NCBI GenBank assembly: GCA_948144175.1
Contig: CANXME010002189.1
Location: 124,001 to 188,000 of the forward strand
Length of the DNA stretch: 64,000 nt
Reading direction: 5' to 3'
DNA from: Closterium sp. NIES-65
Taxonomy: Eukaryota; Streptophyta; Zygnematophyceae; Desmidiales; Closteriaceae
This document shows positions 44,141 to 55,783 of this stretch, in pieces. Numbering within the stretch: position 1 is the stretch's first letter; the number at the start of each line of letters is the position of its first letter. Made by a program: the position numbers and the translations under genes. Under the pieces are notes generated by a model. It was not told the origin of the DNA, ran no database searches, and saw only the letters and a list, made by a program, of their open reading frames with translations.

Positions 44141-47100
44141 TCAAGAAGTAAGCAAGTGAGGTCCAGTAGGCACAAGGCCTAGAAGAGTGCAAAAGCGCTG
44201 ATGGTCACAAGGCTGAAGCGCCTTGGTGAACACATCAGCAGTGTTGGCCTCAGAGGCCACGTAACGCAGGCAAAGCTGACCACGCTGCTGCAGCTCTCGA
44301 GCAAGGAAGTAACGCAGAGCAATGTGCTTCGTTTTGTGCTCCAGTCTGTGCTCCTCACACAAGGCAATGGCTGCCTTGTTGTCGACGTACAGCACTGGAG
44401 GAGAACGAGGCTGCTCTCCAAGGTCGGCCAGCAAGTAGGTGAGCCAGCGTAGCTCCTGGGCCGCCATGGCTGTGGCGTAGATCTCAGCCTCACAACTGGA
44501 GCTGAGAACAGAAGAAGAGCGAGTAGAACGCCAAGAAACAGAACCAGAGCCAAGACTGAAGGAGTAACCCTGAGACGACCGCTGAGTAGCCTGGTCGTCT
44601 GCCCAAGAAGCGTCTGAGTGCCCAGTGAGAACAACTGGGACTCGCCCTCCAAGCACTAGCCCCATGCCCGACGTACTGCACAAGTAGCGCAACACCCTCT
44701 TAGCTGCATCCATGTGCTCCTTCCGGTGACGGCCGGGAGCGACATAGTGTGCAAGAATGCTGAGAGGGTATGCAAGGTCAGGTCGAGTGCAGGTCATCAG
44801 GTACATGAGGCAACCCACAAGCTCTGGATACGGGCCACTCGGCTCTACGGACTCATCCGAAGGCAGAGCTAAGAGCGAGTGACCGGTAGGCAGAGGAGTG
44901 GGCTGAGGCGAGGAGTACGTGAAGCGGAAGCGCTGAAGGACCTGCTGCACCATGTGTGACTGAGTCAAGGTGATGGTGCGGCGTGCTCTGTCCCGGGTGA
45001 TCCGCAAGCCAAGATAGCTTGTCAGTTCACCCAGGTCAGTGCACGTGTGTCTCTTCTGCAGCTCCGACTTCACGTGGGCGAGTGCCACAGTGTCAGCAGT
45101 AGCAAAGACCAAGTCGTCGACGTACACAAGGACGTAGAACGGCGGCAGTGAGGTGTCGGTGCGTAGAAACAGCGACGGGTCAGCAGTAGAAGGCGCGAAC
45201 CCAAGAGCCGCAAGCGTAGTCCTCAGTGTGTCGTGCCACTCACGAGGCGCCTGGCGGGGACCGTAGACTGGCCGTCGGAGGCTCCACTGGGTACCAGGAG
45301 GGAACGACCTAGTGAAGCCAGGTGGACGGCGCAGCCAGATCTCCTCGTGCAGGCTGCCCTGCAGGAAAGCTGTGCTGAAGTCAAGCGAGTGGAGCTCGTA
45401 GTCACGCAGAGCGGCGACGTGCAGCAGAACCCGAAGAGTGGTCATCTTCGGGGTCGGGGAGAAGGTCTGGAAGAAGTCAACTCCCTCTCGCTGACTGAAG
45501 CCTCGTGCAACGTAACGCGCCTTGAAGACAGGCGGAGAGCCCGGCGGCCGCTTCACCCTGAAAATCCACATGCCACTGACGATGTTCGCCCCAGGTGGGG
45601 GAACCTCGTCGACGTAGGTGCCTGTGGACTTCCAGGAAGCCATCTCTGTGTCCATGGCTGACTGCCACTGAGAGGAGTAGGGACCGGCCATCGCCTCTGC
45701 GTAAGAGCGTGGGGTCAGGATGTCTGGTGCATCCGGGTCTCCCTCAGGGGCAACAAGCATGGACACGAGATGGGGCAAAGCGGCAGCAAAGCACTCAAAC
45801 TCCTCCTGCCTGTCCTCAAGGACGTCAGTACCAAGAGTACACTCACCCCCGACGGACGGAGGACAGACAGACTCAGACTCAGCAACTAGGCTAGCAGCGT
45901 AGTCTAGACGACAGCGAGCAGCAAAGTCGACAAGCTCAGCAACTAAGGCAGACGCAGCAGCAGACTCAAAGGAAGGGTCAGTGACAACAGTAGCCAGGAG
46001 ACGTGTGACAGTAGGACTGGTAGCACGAAGAGAGTCTGACCCAGGGTCAGCAAGAGCAGGAAGAGAGGAAGGAGGAGGAGACGGCAGTGGGACACGCTGT
46101 GGAGCAGTGGACGGACGAAGCGCCATCCGGTGAGTGCCTGGGACAGCAGGAAGACGCTGACGCTGGACTCGACTACTAGAGAGAGCAGTGCCGACAGGCG
46201 ACTCAGGACGAGACTCAGGCGACGCAGGACGAGACGCAGGCTCACGCCGCTCAGTAAGACCTCCAGTCGGACCAGTGTAAGGAGCAGGACCAGGGAGAGA
46301 GGAGGCAGACGGTAACGCCGACTGCAGCTCGACAGGCGGAGGACACGCTAAGGAGGGAGGAGGAAAAGGAGGAGGAAGCTGACCAAGAACCTGCTGAAGG
46401 AGCGGAACAAAGTACGGCCGAGACTGAGCAGCAACACCAGAGCCAGCAGGGACACCCGCACCAGGGTCCGCAGCACCAGCAGCAGCTCCAGCGCCCACGT
46501 CCTCAGCACCAGCGGCACCTCCAACGCCCGGGTCCTCAGCACTAGTAGCAGCTCCAACGCCCGGGTCCGCAGCACCAGCGGCAGCTCCAACGCCAGGGTC
46601 CTCAGCACCAGCAGCAGCTCCAACGCCCGGGTCCTCAGCACCAGCAGCGGCTCCAACGCCCGGGTCCTCAGCACCAGCAGCAGCTCCAACGCCCGGGTCC
46701 TCAGTACCAGCAGCGGCTCCAACGCCCGGGTCCTCAGCACCAGCAGCAGCTCCAACGCCCGGGTCCTCAGCACCAGGAGCAGCTCCAACGCCCGGGTCCT
46801 CAGCACCAGCAGCGGCTCCAGCGCCCGGGTCCTCAGCACTAGCAGCAGCTCCAACGCCCGGGTCTTCCTGAGACACACCTGAGGGAGCGGCACCTTGAGG
46901 GGGGAGGGGGTCTGCAACAGCAGCACCTGGCGCAAGGAAGAGGGGCGGGGGGGGGAGCGAGGCAGTGCGGTAGGGGAAGAGGCGGTAGTAGGGGACGGAC
47001 TCGTCAAAAGTGACGTCCTGAGAGGGCAAGACTCGGCGCGAGGTGGCGTGGTAAAACTGCCAACCAGACGCGTCCGGGACAAAGCCGAGGAAGACGCAGG

Positions 47101-48037
47101 GAACAGCACGGGAGGAGAGCTTGTCCGCAGACGAATCGCGGACAAAAGCTCGAGACCCCCAGACCCAGAAACGCGACGCATCGCCAACCTCCCCCGTCCA
47201 CAGCAGCGTGGGCGAGGTCTCCGGCAAGGAGACACGGGGCCAGAGGTTGAGTTGATGCGCAGCGTACCGGACCGCAAACGGCCACAGAAAGTGGGGGGCA
47301 GCCGCATGGATCAAGGAGGTACGGGCGACCTCCATGACCAGGCCAATGCGGCGCTCCGCAACCCCATTCTTCTGTGGAGAGGCCGGAAGCGTGAACGACT
47401 GCTCAATGCCGTGCTCAGCACAGTAGGCTGCCAAGAGGTCGGAGGAGAACTCACCACCTCTGTCAGAGTGCAAGCGCAGGACAGGAAAGTCCGAGTGAAA
47501 ACGCTCGCTGAGCTGGAGACGGGCTCTGCGGATCCAAGGGATCAAGACATCAGGGACCTCACCCTTGGTGCGCAAGGGGAAGACCAAGGTGTAGCGCGAG
47601 TAGTCGTCAACAACTATCAGGAAGTACCTCTCCTGACCCTGACCACGGACGCGGGCTGGGCCCCACACGTCCATGTGGAGTGTCTGCAAGGGAGCAGTCG
47701 TCGGGGGGAACGAGGAGGAGTGAGGAGCGGCGCGCTGCCGTCCCTCGACACAGGGGAGACAGGTAGGAGAAGGCGAGGGTGGGAGGGCAGGAAGGACCCT
47801 GGGCAGGCCAGAGACAAGGTACCGGGAGTGCATGGCACGAAGCCGCTGCACAGACGGGTGGCCAAGGCGGTGGTGCCAGAGGACAGTCTCGTGTGCCAGA
47901 GAGCGACACGAGCAGGGGGCGGACAGCTGACCTGACGCGGACGCGGACGCAGACGCAGCAACCTGAGGGGACTCAGTAGTCAGTGTGTACAGGTCCGACC
48001 CCGGCTGCCGAGTGAAGGTAGCCAAGTGACGGCCCAT
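44141..48037 (-). CDS. pol: Copia pol: integrase, RT, RNase H (1,298 codons)
   Basis: Pre-integrase zinc region: HETVLWHHRLGHPSVQRLRA and CLPCVEGRQR. Integrase catalytic residues sit in HMDVWGPARV, LHSDRGGEFSSD and KNGVAERRIG. Thirteen 11-residue repeats (EDPGVGAAAGA type) follow. RT: GMWIFRVKRPPG, LDFSTAFLQGSLHEEIWLRR and the catalytic YVDDLVFATA. RNase H: HSDASWADD, CEAEIYATAM and YVDNKAAIAL, ending KHIALRYFLARELQQRGQLC. The frame is fully open to a TGA at 44141-44143. The true pol starts upstream in another frame: a 1-nt shift near 48,045 separates it from the protease. Confidence 0.9.
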   Translation of the reverse strand: MGRHLATFTRQPGSDLYTLTTESPQVAASASASASGQLSAPCSCRSLAHETVLWHHRLGHPSVQRLRAMHSRYLVSGLPRVLPALPPSPSPTCLPCVEGRQRAAPHSSSFPPTTAPLQTLHMDVWGPARVRGQGQERYFLIVVDDYSRYTLVFPLRTKGEVPDVLIPWIRRARLQLSERFHSDFPVLRLHSDRGGEFSSDLLAAYCAEHGIEQSFTLPASPQKNGVAERRIGLVMEVARTSLIHAAAPHFLWPFAVRYAAHQLNLWPRVSLPETSPTLLWTGEVGDASRFWVWGSRAFVRDSSADKLSSRAVPCVFLGFVPDASGWQFYHATSRRVLPSQDVTFDESVPYYRLFPYRTASLPPPPLFLAPGAAVADPLPPQGAAPSGVSQEDPGVGAAASAEDPGAGAAAGAEDPGVGAAPGAEDPGVGAAAGAEDPGVGAAAGTEDPGVGAAAGAEDPGVGAAAGAEDPGVGAAAGAEDPGVGAAAGAADPGVGAATSAEDPGVGGAAGAEDVGAGAAAGAADPGAGVPAGSGVAAQSRPYFVPLLQQVLGQLPPPFPPPSLACPPPVELQSALPSASSLPGPAPYTGPTGGLTERREPASRPASPESRPESPVGTALSSSRVQRQRLPAVPGTHRMALRPSTAPQRVPLPSPPPSSLPALADPGSDSLRATSPTVTRLLATVVTDPSFESAAASALVAELVDFAARCRLDYAASLVAESESVCPPSVGGECTLGTDVLEDRQEEFECFAAALPHLVSMLVAPEGDPDAPDILTPRSYAEAMAGPYSSQWQSAMDTEMASWKSTGTYVDEVPPPGANIVSGMWIFRVKRPPGSPPVFKARYVARGFSQREGVDFFQTFSPTPKMTTLRVLLHVAALRDYELHSLDFSTAFLQGSLHEEIWLRRPPGFTRSFPPGTQWSLRRPVYGPRQAPREWHDTLRTTLAALGFAPSTADPSLFLRTDTSLPPFYVLVYVDDLVFATADTVALAHVKSELQKRHTCTDLGELTSYLGLRITRDRARRTITLTQSHMVQQVLQRFRFTYSSPQPTPLPTGHSLLALPSDESVEPSGPYPELVGCLMYLMTCTRPDLAYPLSILAHYVAPGRHRKEHMDAAKRVLRYLCSTSGMGLVLGGRVPVVLTGHSDASWADDQATQRSSQGYSFSLGSGSVSWRSTRSSSVLSSSCEAEIYATAMAAQELRWLTYLLADLGEQPRSPPVLYVDNKAAIALCEEHRLEHKTKHIALRYFLARELQQRGQLCLRYVASEANTADVFTKALQPCDHQRFCTLLGLVPTGPHLLTS
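46442..46870 (-). repeat. 33-bp coding minisatellite in copia pol
   Basis: Thirteen in-frame copies of an 11-residue unit (EDPGVGAAAGA with variants) between integrase and RT. The period keeps the frame. Confidence 0.9.
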
Positions 48038-49805
48038 CCGAGCACACAGTGCAGTGTGTCACGCGCTCGTAGGCAGGGGTGAACTGGTGAACACCCCCGT
48101 CCTGGAGTGCACATCTTGCCACCAAGTTCGTAGAGAACGAGGGGAGGTGGAGACCTGACAGTGTGCCCGACGGGACCGCAGGGCAGGGAAGGACAGTGGA
48201 AGAGGTCGCAATGACCGGACCCCCAGAGGGGTCAGCAAGGGAGACAGCAACTGGCCGAGCAAGCGGCTCAAGGGCAGTGCGGTCACGAAAGAAGCAGCGA
48301 GAAGCACCTGAGTCGAGTGTGAAGGTGTGCAGTGCGGCAGTCAACGCAGTACCAAGGGGGGGAGACACACGAGCACCTAGAGCAGCAGCCTCACCAGCAC
48401 CTGGGGTAGCCGACACGCGAGTACCTGGAGCGGCAAACGCACTGGCCCTAATGCCCGGTGGCACACACAAGTACTCAGCACCCTCTCCACTAGTAGACAT
48501 CACATACATGGCAGATAGAATAGCATCAAAGTCTAGAGCATAGATATCAATCCCCTTCTTCAGGAGATCAAGCCAGCGGGGCAGCTCAGTGGCCTGAGGG
48601 AACTGAACACGCCAAGCGTCGTCGAGACAAGAGAAGCAGCGCTGTGTGGCGTGCGGTCGTCCACACTGCTGACCAGTGCGGTCACCAGTGCGAATGACGT
48701 ACGTGCAGCTAAGACCACCCCCACCCCCGTGCTAAGAGTACCACTCACGGACCTCCTGGGGCGAGGGAGTGTGCTGCCGGCCCTGGCCACCGCCAGTGCC
48801 GCCACGGCCACCACCACCGCTGCCACCTCCTCGACCACCCCAACCCCTGCCGCCGCCTCGTGCTCCACCACCCCAACCGCCGCCTCCACTCCTGCCACCT
48901 CCCCCGCCGCTGCCGCCACCATCCCCACCGCTACCACTCGCCCCTCCAGCCGAGCCACCACCCCCACTGTCTCCACCGCCCCCACCGCCGCCTCCCCCGC
49001 CGTCACCGCCACCACCCTTGCCCCCTTTGCCCTTGCCGCTGCGGCGTCCGCTCGAGGCAGACGCAGCGCCGACCTTCTCAGCACCGAGAAGGTCGGCAGC
49101 AGCAGCAGAGGCGACTGAGGGAAGGAGGGGGGAAGTAGAACACCCCTCAAAGAACGGGGTACGGGGGTCGCCACGAGAGGCACCTACAGCGACTATGCTA
49201 GTCTCAGCTGCAAGTAGCTCCTTCTCGAGGAGGGCAATGGTGAGCTCAGTGGGGCAACGAGCTAGGAAGTGGTCCCTGACAGCACGCAGTGTGTCAGGGA
49301 GGCGGGTGACTAGGTGGTAGAGAGTGAGCCAGAGTGGAGGGGGGTGCGTGGCAAGGAACTCAGCAGGCATGGCGGCACGGAAGCGGGCCTCACTAGTACG
49401 GAGGTGCGTGATGAGGTCAGCGACTGTGTGAAAGGAGGCCAGGTCGGGAAACATGTAGGGGAGGGAGAGACGGCCTAGTGCGGCAGAGGCAGGTGAGGAG
49501 TAGCGAGCAACTACAGCTGTGTACAGTGCCTGTGCAGTCTTGTGCTGACCAAAGTGCTCGCGTTCGTCTATCGGCAGGGAGTTGCGAATGGCGAAGCGAG
49601 CGTGGGCATCACGAGTCTGCCACTGTGAGCGAGCAGTGCTGTCAGCAGTAGCAGCAGGGGCAGTGACATGGCCTAGGGCGTGATCGTACAGTGAGATGTC
49701 ATCCTTGGCTGTGAGCTGTAGGTAGAGGTGCAGGTCATCGAGCCAGGTGTCAAACTTCACAGGGCGGCCCTCAGCATCGAACACGAGAACCTGTGGGCTA
49801 GCCAT
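47973..49805 (-). CDS. gag: Copia gag and protease with internal TAG
   Basis: Starts MASPQVLVFDAEGRPVKFDT at 49805; the gag core has WLDDLHLYLQLTAKDD and HTVADLITHLRTSEARFRAA. A long Gly-rich basic tail replaces the usual linker. At 48732-48734 a TAG stops the frame after REWYS, but the same frame continues through a Cys/His-bearing segment (CGRPHATQRCFSCLDD) into the protease motif FTLDSGASRCFFRD and stops at 47973. Because frame and domain order continue across the TAG, this is either a recent nonsense mutation or a readthrough site. Confidence 0.8.
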
Positions 49806-50537
49806 AGGAACAGTAGAAATAGCAGCAGTAGCAGTAGGAGAAGCAGGTAGGACGAACCAGGTAGGGCAGGGCGGCGCGGCTCGGTTCAGGTCGGGTTCGG
49901 GCTCGGCTGGGTGGCGCGGCTCGGTTCAGGGCGCGCGGCTCGGCTCGGGGCGCGCGGCTCGGCTCGGGGCGCGCGGCTCGGGTCGCGCGGCTCGGGTCAC
50001 AGCGGGGACGGGCCGCCCGCTCTCCCTCGTGTGCTGCGGCGGGAACGGGCCGCCCGAGGCCTCTAGGTGGTGGGCACGGGTCGGTTGGGGCCCTAGAGGG
50101 GCGAGCGCGGGGCCGATCGGGGCCTGGGCGGGGCTAGCGCGGGCCGACGGGGCCTGAGAGGGGCTAGCGCGGGGCCGACGGGGCCTGAAACGGGGCCGAC
50201 GGGGCCTGAATCGGGGCTAGCGCGGGCCGACGGGGCCTGAGAGGGGCTAGCGCGGGGCCGACGGGGCCTGAAACGGGGCCGACGGGGCCTGAACGGGGCT
50301 AGCGCGGGGCCTGAGCGGGGCTAGCAAGGGGCCGACGGGGCCTGAACGGGGCCGCTAGGGAGAGCGGGCGTGGGGCCGACGGGGCCTGAACGGGGCTAGC
50401 GCGGGGCCATCAAGAGGGGCCTCTAGGGGCGTGACACGTCAAGGCGCCCTAGGGCACAGGTAGGTAGGTAGGTAGGTAGATACGTAGTGGTGGGCCCTTA
50501 GAAAATTTCGGTCCTAGGAAGGACCTGCTCTATACCA
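49806..50537 (-). other. Copia leader: primer site and GC-rich tandem repeats
   Basis: The primer site is the minus-strand tggtatagagcagg directly next to the LTR (50524-50537). The leader is extremely GC-rich, with about 30-bp repeats of the type gggctagcgcggggccgacg from about 50,090 to 50,420. No gene. Confidence 0.75.
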
Positions 50538-50669
50538 TGTTGGAATCACTGAACAGGAATGGATGAACTAGCAGTGAAATGAGTACAAGTACCTAACCCT
50601 AGAATTGTGTACCCCCTATAGGCTAACCCACTGTAGCCTAAACTAACACAACATATATAATGTTTGACA
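50538..50669 (-). repeat. Copia 5' LTR
   Basis: 132 bp, identical to the 3' LTR except one missing base (agaattgtg versus agaattagtg). Confidence 0.9.
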
Positions 50670-50674
50670 CCAGC

Positions 50675-53600
50675 CACAGCCTCATCAACACTGCTACAAC
50701 ACGAAAACTACGACTGCCACTGGACAGATGCTTACCTGAAATCGACGCAAGACTGGTCGACGGCACGCCACTGGCGATACGGAAAACATGTGGACCGAGT
50801 TCGGATTCGATGTGGGGGTAGCTTCACATTTAGCCAGGAAATGCTCGCAACGACGCTCGACGGGACCGATATTTTACTCGGACATGATTGGCTGCGACGA
50901 CACAATCCGCGAGTCGACTGGACAACGGGTGACTGCATTGTACGAGTGAACGGTAACAACATCGCCTTACCTCGCTGGGGCTCGCCTGAGTCATCGTCGG
51001 TGTGTGTTAACGCGATCACGATGAAATGCGCCGTAGCGGCAGGGGCTGACGTATACGCGGTTTACATTCGGGAAGCCGAGGCAGCAGACAAAGGAGGGGA
51101 TTTACAGAAACTTCTAGCCGGCGTACCGAGTGATCTGGCAGCACTGTTGAAGCAGTACAGCAACATTTTCCCTGACGACTTACCGACGCGACTGCCACCT
51201 CAGCGACCGCACGACCACAGGATAGAACTAGACCCGGGGGCACAGCCGACACTAGAGCGACAGTTCCGACTAATCCAACCCGAACTGGACGAACTGAGGA
51301 AGTAGCTGGATTACCTGCTAGAGAAGGAATTCATTCGCCCTAGTTCGTCGCCCTTCGCAGCACCGATATTGTTCACGGCGAAAAAAGACGGGGGATTTCG
51401 CATGTACATAGATTACAGAGCACTGAACAGGGTTACCATCAAATCCCATTTTCCCATCCCGCAAGCCTACGAACTGATCCACCAACTGCGCACAGCCCGG
51501 GTTTTCTCGAAAATCGACCTCCGAGAGGGTTACCACCAGATTCGCGTCAATCCGCCCGGCTGCCCTAAGATCGCATTTCGCACACGCTACGGATCCTTCG
51601 AATACACCGTCATGCCCTTCGGACTGACCAACGCCCCCGCCACTTTCCAAATGACCATGAACGAAGCCTTCCGCCCGCTCTTGGATAAGTGCGTCATCGT
51701 ATACCTGGATGACATCCTGATTTACAGCCCTGACAGAGCACACCACTTACAGGACATCGAAGCAGTTTTTAAGATACTGAGTGAGAACCGCCTACTGACA
51801 AAAGCGTCTAAGTGTGAGTTTTTACAGGACCGACTGGAGTTTCTGGAACACATTATTTCAGCTGCAGGAGTGGAAATAGACCTGAAAAAGATCGCAACGA
51901 TTCAAACGTGGCACGCATCGACCAACTTGACCGAGTTGCAGAGTTTTCTAGGGTTCGTCAACTACGTGCGCCGGTTCGTCCCCGACATGGCGAAGCTGAC
52001 TGCCCCGTTGACTGCGAAGCTGACTGCCCCGTTGACTAACCTGCTGAGGAAGGGGGTTGAGTACACGTGGGGGGAGAAAGAGCAAGCTGCCTTCTCGGCC
52101 CTCAAAACTATTTTGTGCTCACCGCCCGTGCTTCATATCGCAGATCCGCACCGTCCGTTCGAGCTCGTCACTGACGCTTGCGACATCGCTGTGGGAGCAG
52201 TACTATTGCATGACTTCGGGAACGGCCTTCAGCCAATCGCGTACGAGTCCCGCAAGCTTCACCCGCCCGAACGCAACTACCCGATACACGACCGTGAGAT
52301 GCTGGCGATCGTGCATGCGTTCAAGGTGTGGCGATGTTACCTCACAGGAGCAGACGTGACAGTATGGACAGACCACCGATCCCTACAATACCTCCGCGCC
52401 CAACCGAATCTCAACCCACGACAAATCCGCTGGTTGGACTATCTGGAGTCCAATTTCCACTACACGGTCACGTACAAAAAAGGCGCATCCAACATCGCCG
52501 ACGCACTCACACGCCCCAGCGCCCAACTCCACGCCATCCTACTCGCCCAAACCAACCCACTGTTAACAGGCCTATTCACCCACGGATACAGTACCGACCC
52601 ATTTTTCATGATTGGAAAGTCACAGCAACTGGCAGAGGCCAGAGGAGTCTATTACGTAAAAACAGGCACCAACCGCATCTGGGTACCCGCGTATTCACTA
52701 CTGAGGGAACTGTTACTGCAAGAGGCACACGACGGGATTACCTCGGGACATTTCGGGGTAGAAAAAACGCGACAGCAACTGCAGCGGTATTACTACTGGC
52801 CGGAGCTGTTGACCGACGTACAGCACCACGTGGGCTCGTGTCCTACGTGTCAGGTGATGAAGCGCTCACGAAAAAGAAAGGTGGGTCAGTTGCAGCTGAT
52901 TCCACCGCCTGAGCGCGCCTGGCAGCATGTTACCATGGATTTCGTCACAGGGTTACCTTCAAACCCTGGGGGTAACGACGTGGTTATGGTCATCGTTGAC
53001 AGGTTGTCGAAGATGGCACACTTCGCTGCGTGCAAGAAATCGATCTCGGCCGAAGAAACCGCTCGCTTGTTCATCACAGCCGTCGTTCGACTGCACGGGA
53101 TACCAGCTGCAATAATTAGCGACCGCGACATGAAGTTCACCAGCAACTCTGGAAGAACCTCTGGGAGCAGTTCGGGTCAAGGCTACAGTTCAGCTCGTCG
53201 TACCACCCTGAGACCGACGGTCAAACGGAGCGGACGAATCAGACGATGGAGCAGTTGATTCGTGCCACGTGCGACGACCCAACCACTTGGGAGGAGCAGC
53301 TGCTGCTGATCGAGTTTGCGTACAACAACGCCACGTCAACGACGACGCAACAGTCCCCCTTCTATCTGAACTATGGGCAAAACCCTACAGTGCCCATGAT
53401 GCCGAGTCCGGACAACCCAACACCACGTGCACAACAATTCGCCGAAATTCTGCAGGCTGCCCGTACCAGAGCCGCAGAAGCGATTAAAAAAACCAACGTC
53501 ATCCCTAAGCGCAACGCTGACCGCCACCGCCGCCCAGTCACGTACCAGTCAGGAGATTACGTACTGCTCGACACGCAAAACTTAAGACTGCCCATCGTAC

Positions 53601-53995
53601 CGAAATTACGACCCCGCTAGTGTGGACCATTCCAAATCAGCCACATGATTACCCCAGTAACAGCTCATCTACTGTTGCCGGCAGACTAGTACATCAGCCC
53701 TTCGTTCCACGTCAGCTTGCTTCGCCCATACATCCCAACCACAAGCCAACTGCCTCGCCATCGCTCGCCATCCATGACTCGCCCTGCATCAGAGCCGATC
53801 ATCGAGCCCGAAAAAATCCTGAGCCATCGGATTCGACACCCCACGGGAATCAGGAGGATTGAATTCCTCGTTCGCTGGAAGGATCGCACGCCAACTGAGA
53901 ACAACTGGGTGCCCCTAGCCAACATCGAAAACCACCCTGCCCTGCAAGCGTACCTCAGGAGCCGGGGCTTCCGCGATATACACGCACTCGCGTAG
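50675..53995 (+). pseudogene. pol: Chromovirus pol, second part: protease end, RT, RNase H, integrase, chromodomain
   Basis: A frameshift near 50.8 kb leads into DGTDILLGHDWLRRHNPRVD. RT: AKKDGGFRMYIDYRALNRVT, FSKIDLREGYHQIRV, MPFGLTNAPATFQ and the catalytic YLDD. An 8-residue duplication AKLTAPLT follows. RNase H: VTDACDIAVGAVLL and VWTDHRSLQYL. Integrase: HHCC finger (GHFGVEKTR...CPTCQ), TMDFVTGLP, SDRDMKF, then a 1-nt shift near 53,150 before YHPETDGQTERTN. Chromodomain: FLVRWKDRTPTENNWVPLAN. In-frame TAG at 51303-51305, 53618-53620 and 53687-53689. Catalytic residues are all still legible. Confidence 0.9.
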
Positions 53996-54010
53996 CGGAG
54001 GGGGCTTCTT

Positions 54011-54351
54011 GAGGGGGGTGGTAGTGTAAGGAATTTTCTCGATATTCCTTAGTGCACCCTGCAACATCGCGTACAGCAGCAGCCGTTGTTTGCCAGTTAC
54101 TGCTAACGGGGCTTCGCCGACTTCGCGCGCACTGTTTCACCAAACCTCGCACTGCTGGCCTGGCCGTGTCGGCCTACGCTTCGGGACTAGCCCGAGCCTC
54201 GCTTCCAGCGTAGCACTAGCTAGCTCGCACACACCGCATTACCGTTTGCATGTTTCGCGTATAAATGTTCGCTCATGCCTTCGCTCACATTTTGTACTCG
54301 TTTGACACCTTAGTGCAATTCTCGCTACTTCGATTCATTGCACCCGTAACA
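54011..54351 (+). repeat. Chromovirus polypurine tract and 3' LTR
   Basis: The purine tract gaggggggtggtag (54011-54024) is directly followed by the 327-bp 3' LTR (54025-54351), starting TGTAAGG and ending GTAACA, then the target duplicate ggtac. Confidence 0.85.
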
Positions 54352-54356
54352 GGTAC

Positions 54357-55088
54357 CTTCCAGACACTAAAGGATGTAGTGAGTTATTGTTGAGCGTGTC
54401 TGGTTACATTGTATTGCATATTTACGCTATCAATTGAATGTATGACCACGTGACGTTAATGAACTCGAGGCTGCTTAGTCACAACTTGAGTAGGTAGCAT
54501 AAAACGCAAGGTTGGACAGTGAACTTACTTAGGTTTGCTGTTCACCTTTTTACATTCTCCCTAATGCATAACAAATAGGAATAGCACAAATATCCCCTCA
54601 TCTACCCCTCTCCTCATGTGTCACCATGCAGTCTTCCTTGCCTCTTACTTCACTTGCCTCCAGCCGCTGCCTGCCTGCGGTTGCCATCAAGGCATGCCAC
54701 ACCATGGCACACCCCAAACCACATCATGGCATGACACACCATGCCACACCCAAACCAGGCGAAGGCACGGAATGCCATAGCATGCCACACTCGGACATAC
54801 CAAGCAATGACCTGTCACGTGATGGCACACCATACCATGAGATCTCGCAACATGGCATGCCACACCATGACAGAAAACACAATTTCATTCCACACTAAGG
54901 CATTCCACACTACAGCATACCCTGCAATGGCATGACATAATCTATTATAGTACAGTGTACCACATCTCAATATGGTACCAATCCACATGCCATACCACAA
55001 GGTATCTCATCACGTACCACAGCATGGTAACATGCCAAACTGTATCATACCACACTGTATCATACCACACTGTATCATAACACACTGT
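54357..55088. other. Flank with catgccacacc-type repeats, no gene
   Basis: AT-rich, then from about 54,690 degenerate repeats of catgccacacc and, from 55,030, 15-bp repeats of the type actgtatcataccac that continue beyond the hAT element. Confidence 0.6.
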
Positions 55089-55783
55089 ATCACACCCAAG
55101 GATCAAAATGACGGTCGTTTTTTTAATAATTCACCGTATAAAACGGTATCGTAATTTACGGTCGTATAAAACGGTAAAATGCAGTTGAAATGTTATTTTT
55201 TTGTTTGGTTTTAAATACGGTCGTTTTTTACGATCGAAATTTTAAAACAGAGTCACTCACTAGCGGAATACGAAATTCCCAACCGTCATTCTTCGGGGCC
55301 GAATTTCGTCCCCCCGAATCCAATCATTTGCGATTTGTTTTTTCGAGGCGCGAATTTCGACATGTACCCGAAGCGCGACATTAGAACATTTCGCGAAATG
55401 GTCAACATTTGTTGACCCGTTTCGCTCTGTAGTTTTAGCAGTTCGCCGAAGCGCAACGATTCAATTTACCGAGGCGCGACATTCAAACATTTTGGCGAAC
55501 TGACACCAATTGTTTGAATATTTCGCGTAGTCGCTGCACATTTTCGCGCCCTCAGTTTTTTTTTCGCCTGCATGCGCGACAACCCAACCTTCGCGATGCG
55601 AACTCATTTCAGCCAATCAGAGTTGCATCTTTTCCACCACCCTCATCAGCCCATCCCCAAATTCCACTCGACAATGATTGCAGAGCCCTTTACCCCACGA
55701 AGGTACTAATACGAGCAGTAGAAACAAGTAAACACATTCTAGCGTCAGATTAGCCTTAGCTTTCTCTCACCTCAGTTAAGGTC

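Larger units (their letters stand above)
43775..50669 (-). mobile_element. Ty1/copia element nested in the chromovirus
   Basis: LTRs 43775-43907 (133 bp) and 50538-50669 (132 bp) differ by a single base indel, so the insertion is recent. The 5-bp duplication ccagc flanks it (43770-43774 and 50670-50674). Minus-strand order from the right: LTR, primer site, GC-rich leader, gag, protease, integrase, RT, RNase H, LTR, which is the copia order. A TAG ends the first part of gag and one frameshift precedes the integrase, so despite its youth this copy looks defective unless those are recoded. Confidence 0.92.
41912..54351 (+). mobile_element. Ty3/gypsy chromovirus, interrupted by a copia element
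   Basis: LTRs of 327 bp (41912-42238 and 54025-54351) are flanked by the 5-bp duplication ggtac (41907-41911 and 54352-54356). Internal order: primer site, gag with zinc knuckle, protease, reverse transcriptase, RNase H, integrase, C-terminal chromodomain. That order and the chromodomain define a chromovirus. The two LTRs differ at about eight positions by eye. Several TAG codons and at least two frameshifts make it inactive. A younger copia sits in the protease (43775-50669). Confidence 0.9.

Noticed and set aside
44201..47935. Several plus-strand frames of 80-346 codons
   Set aside because: Antisense shadows of the copia pol frame, which has complete integrase, RT and RNase H motifs on the minus strand.
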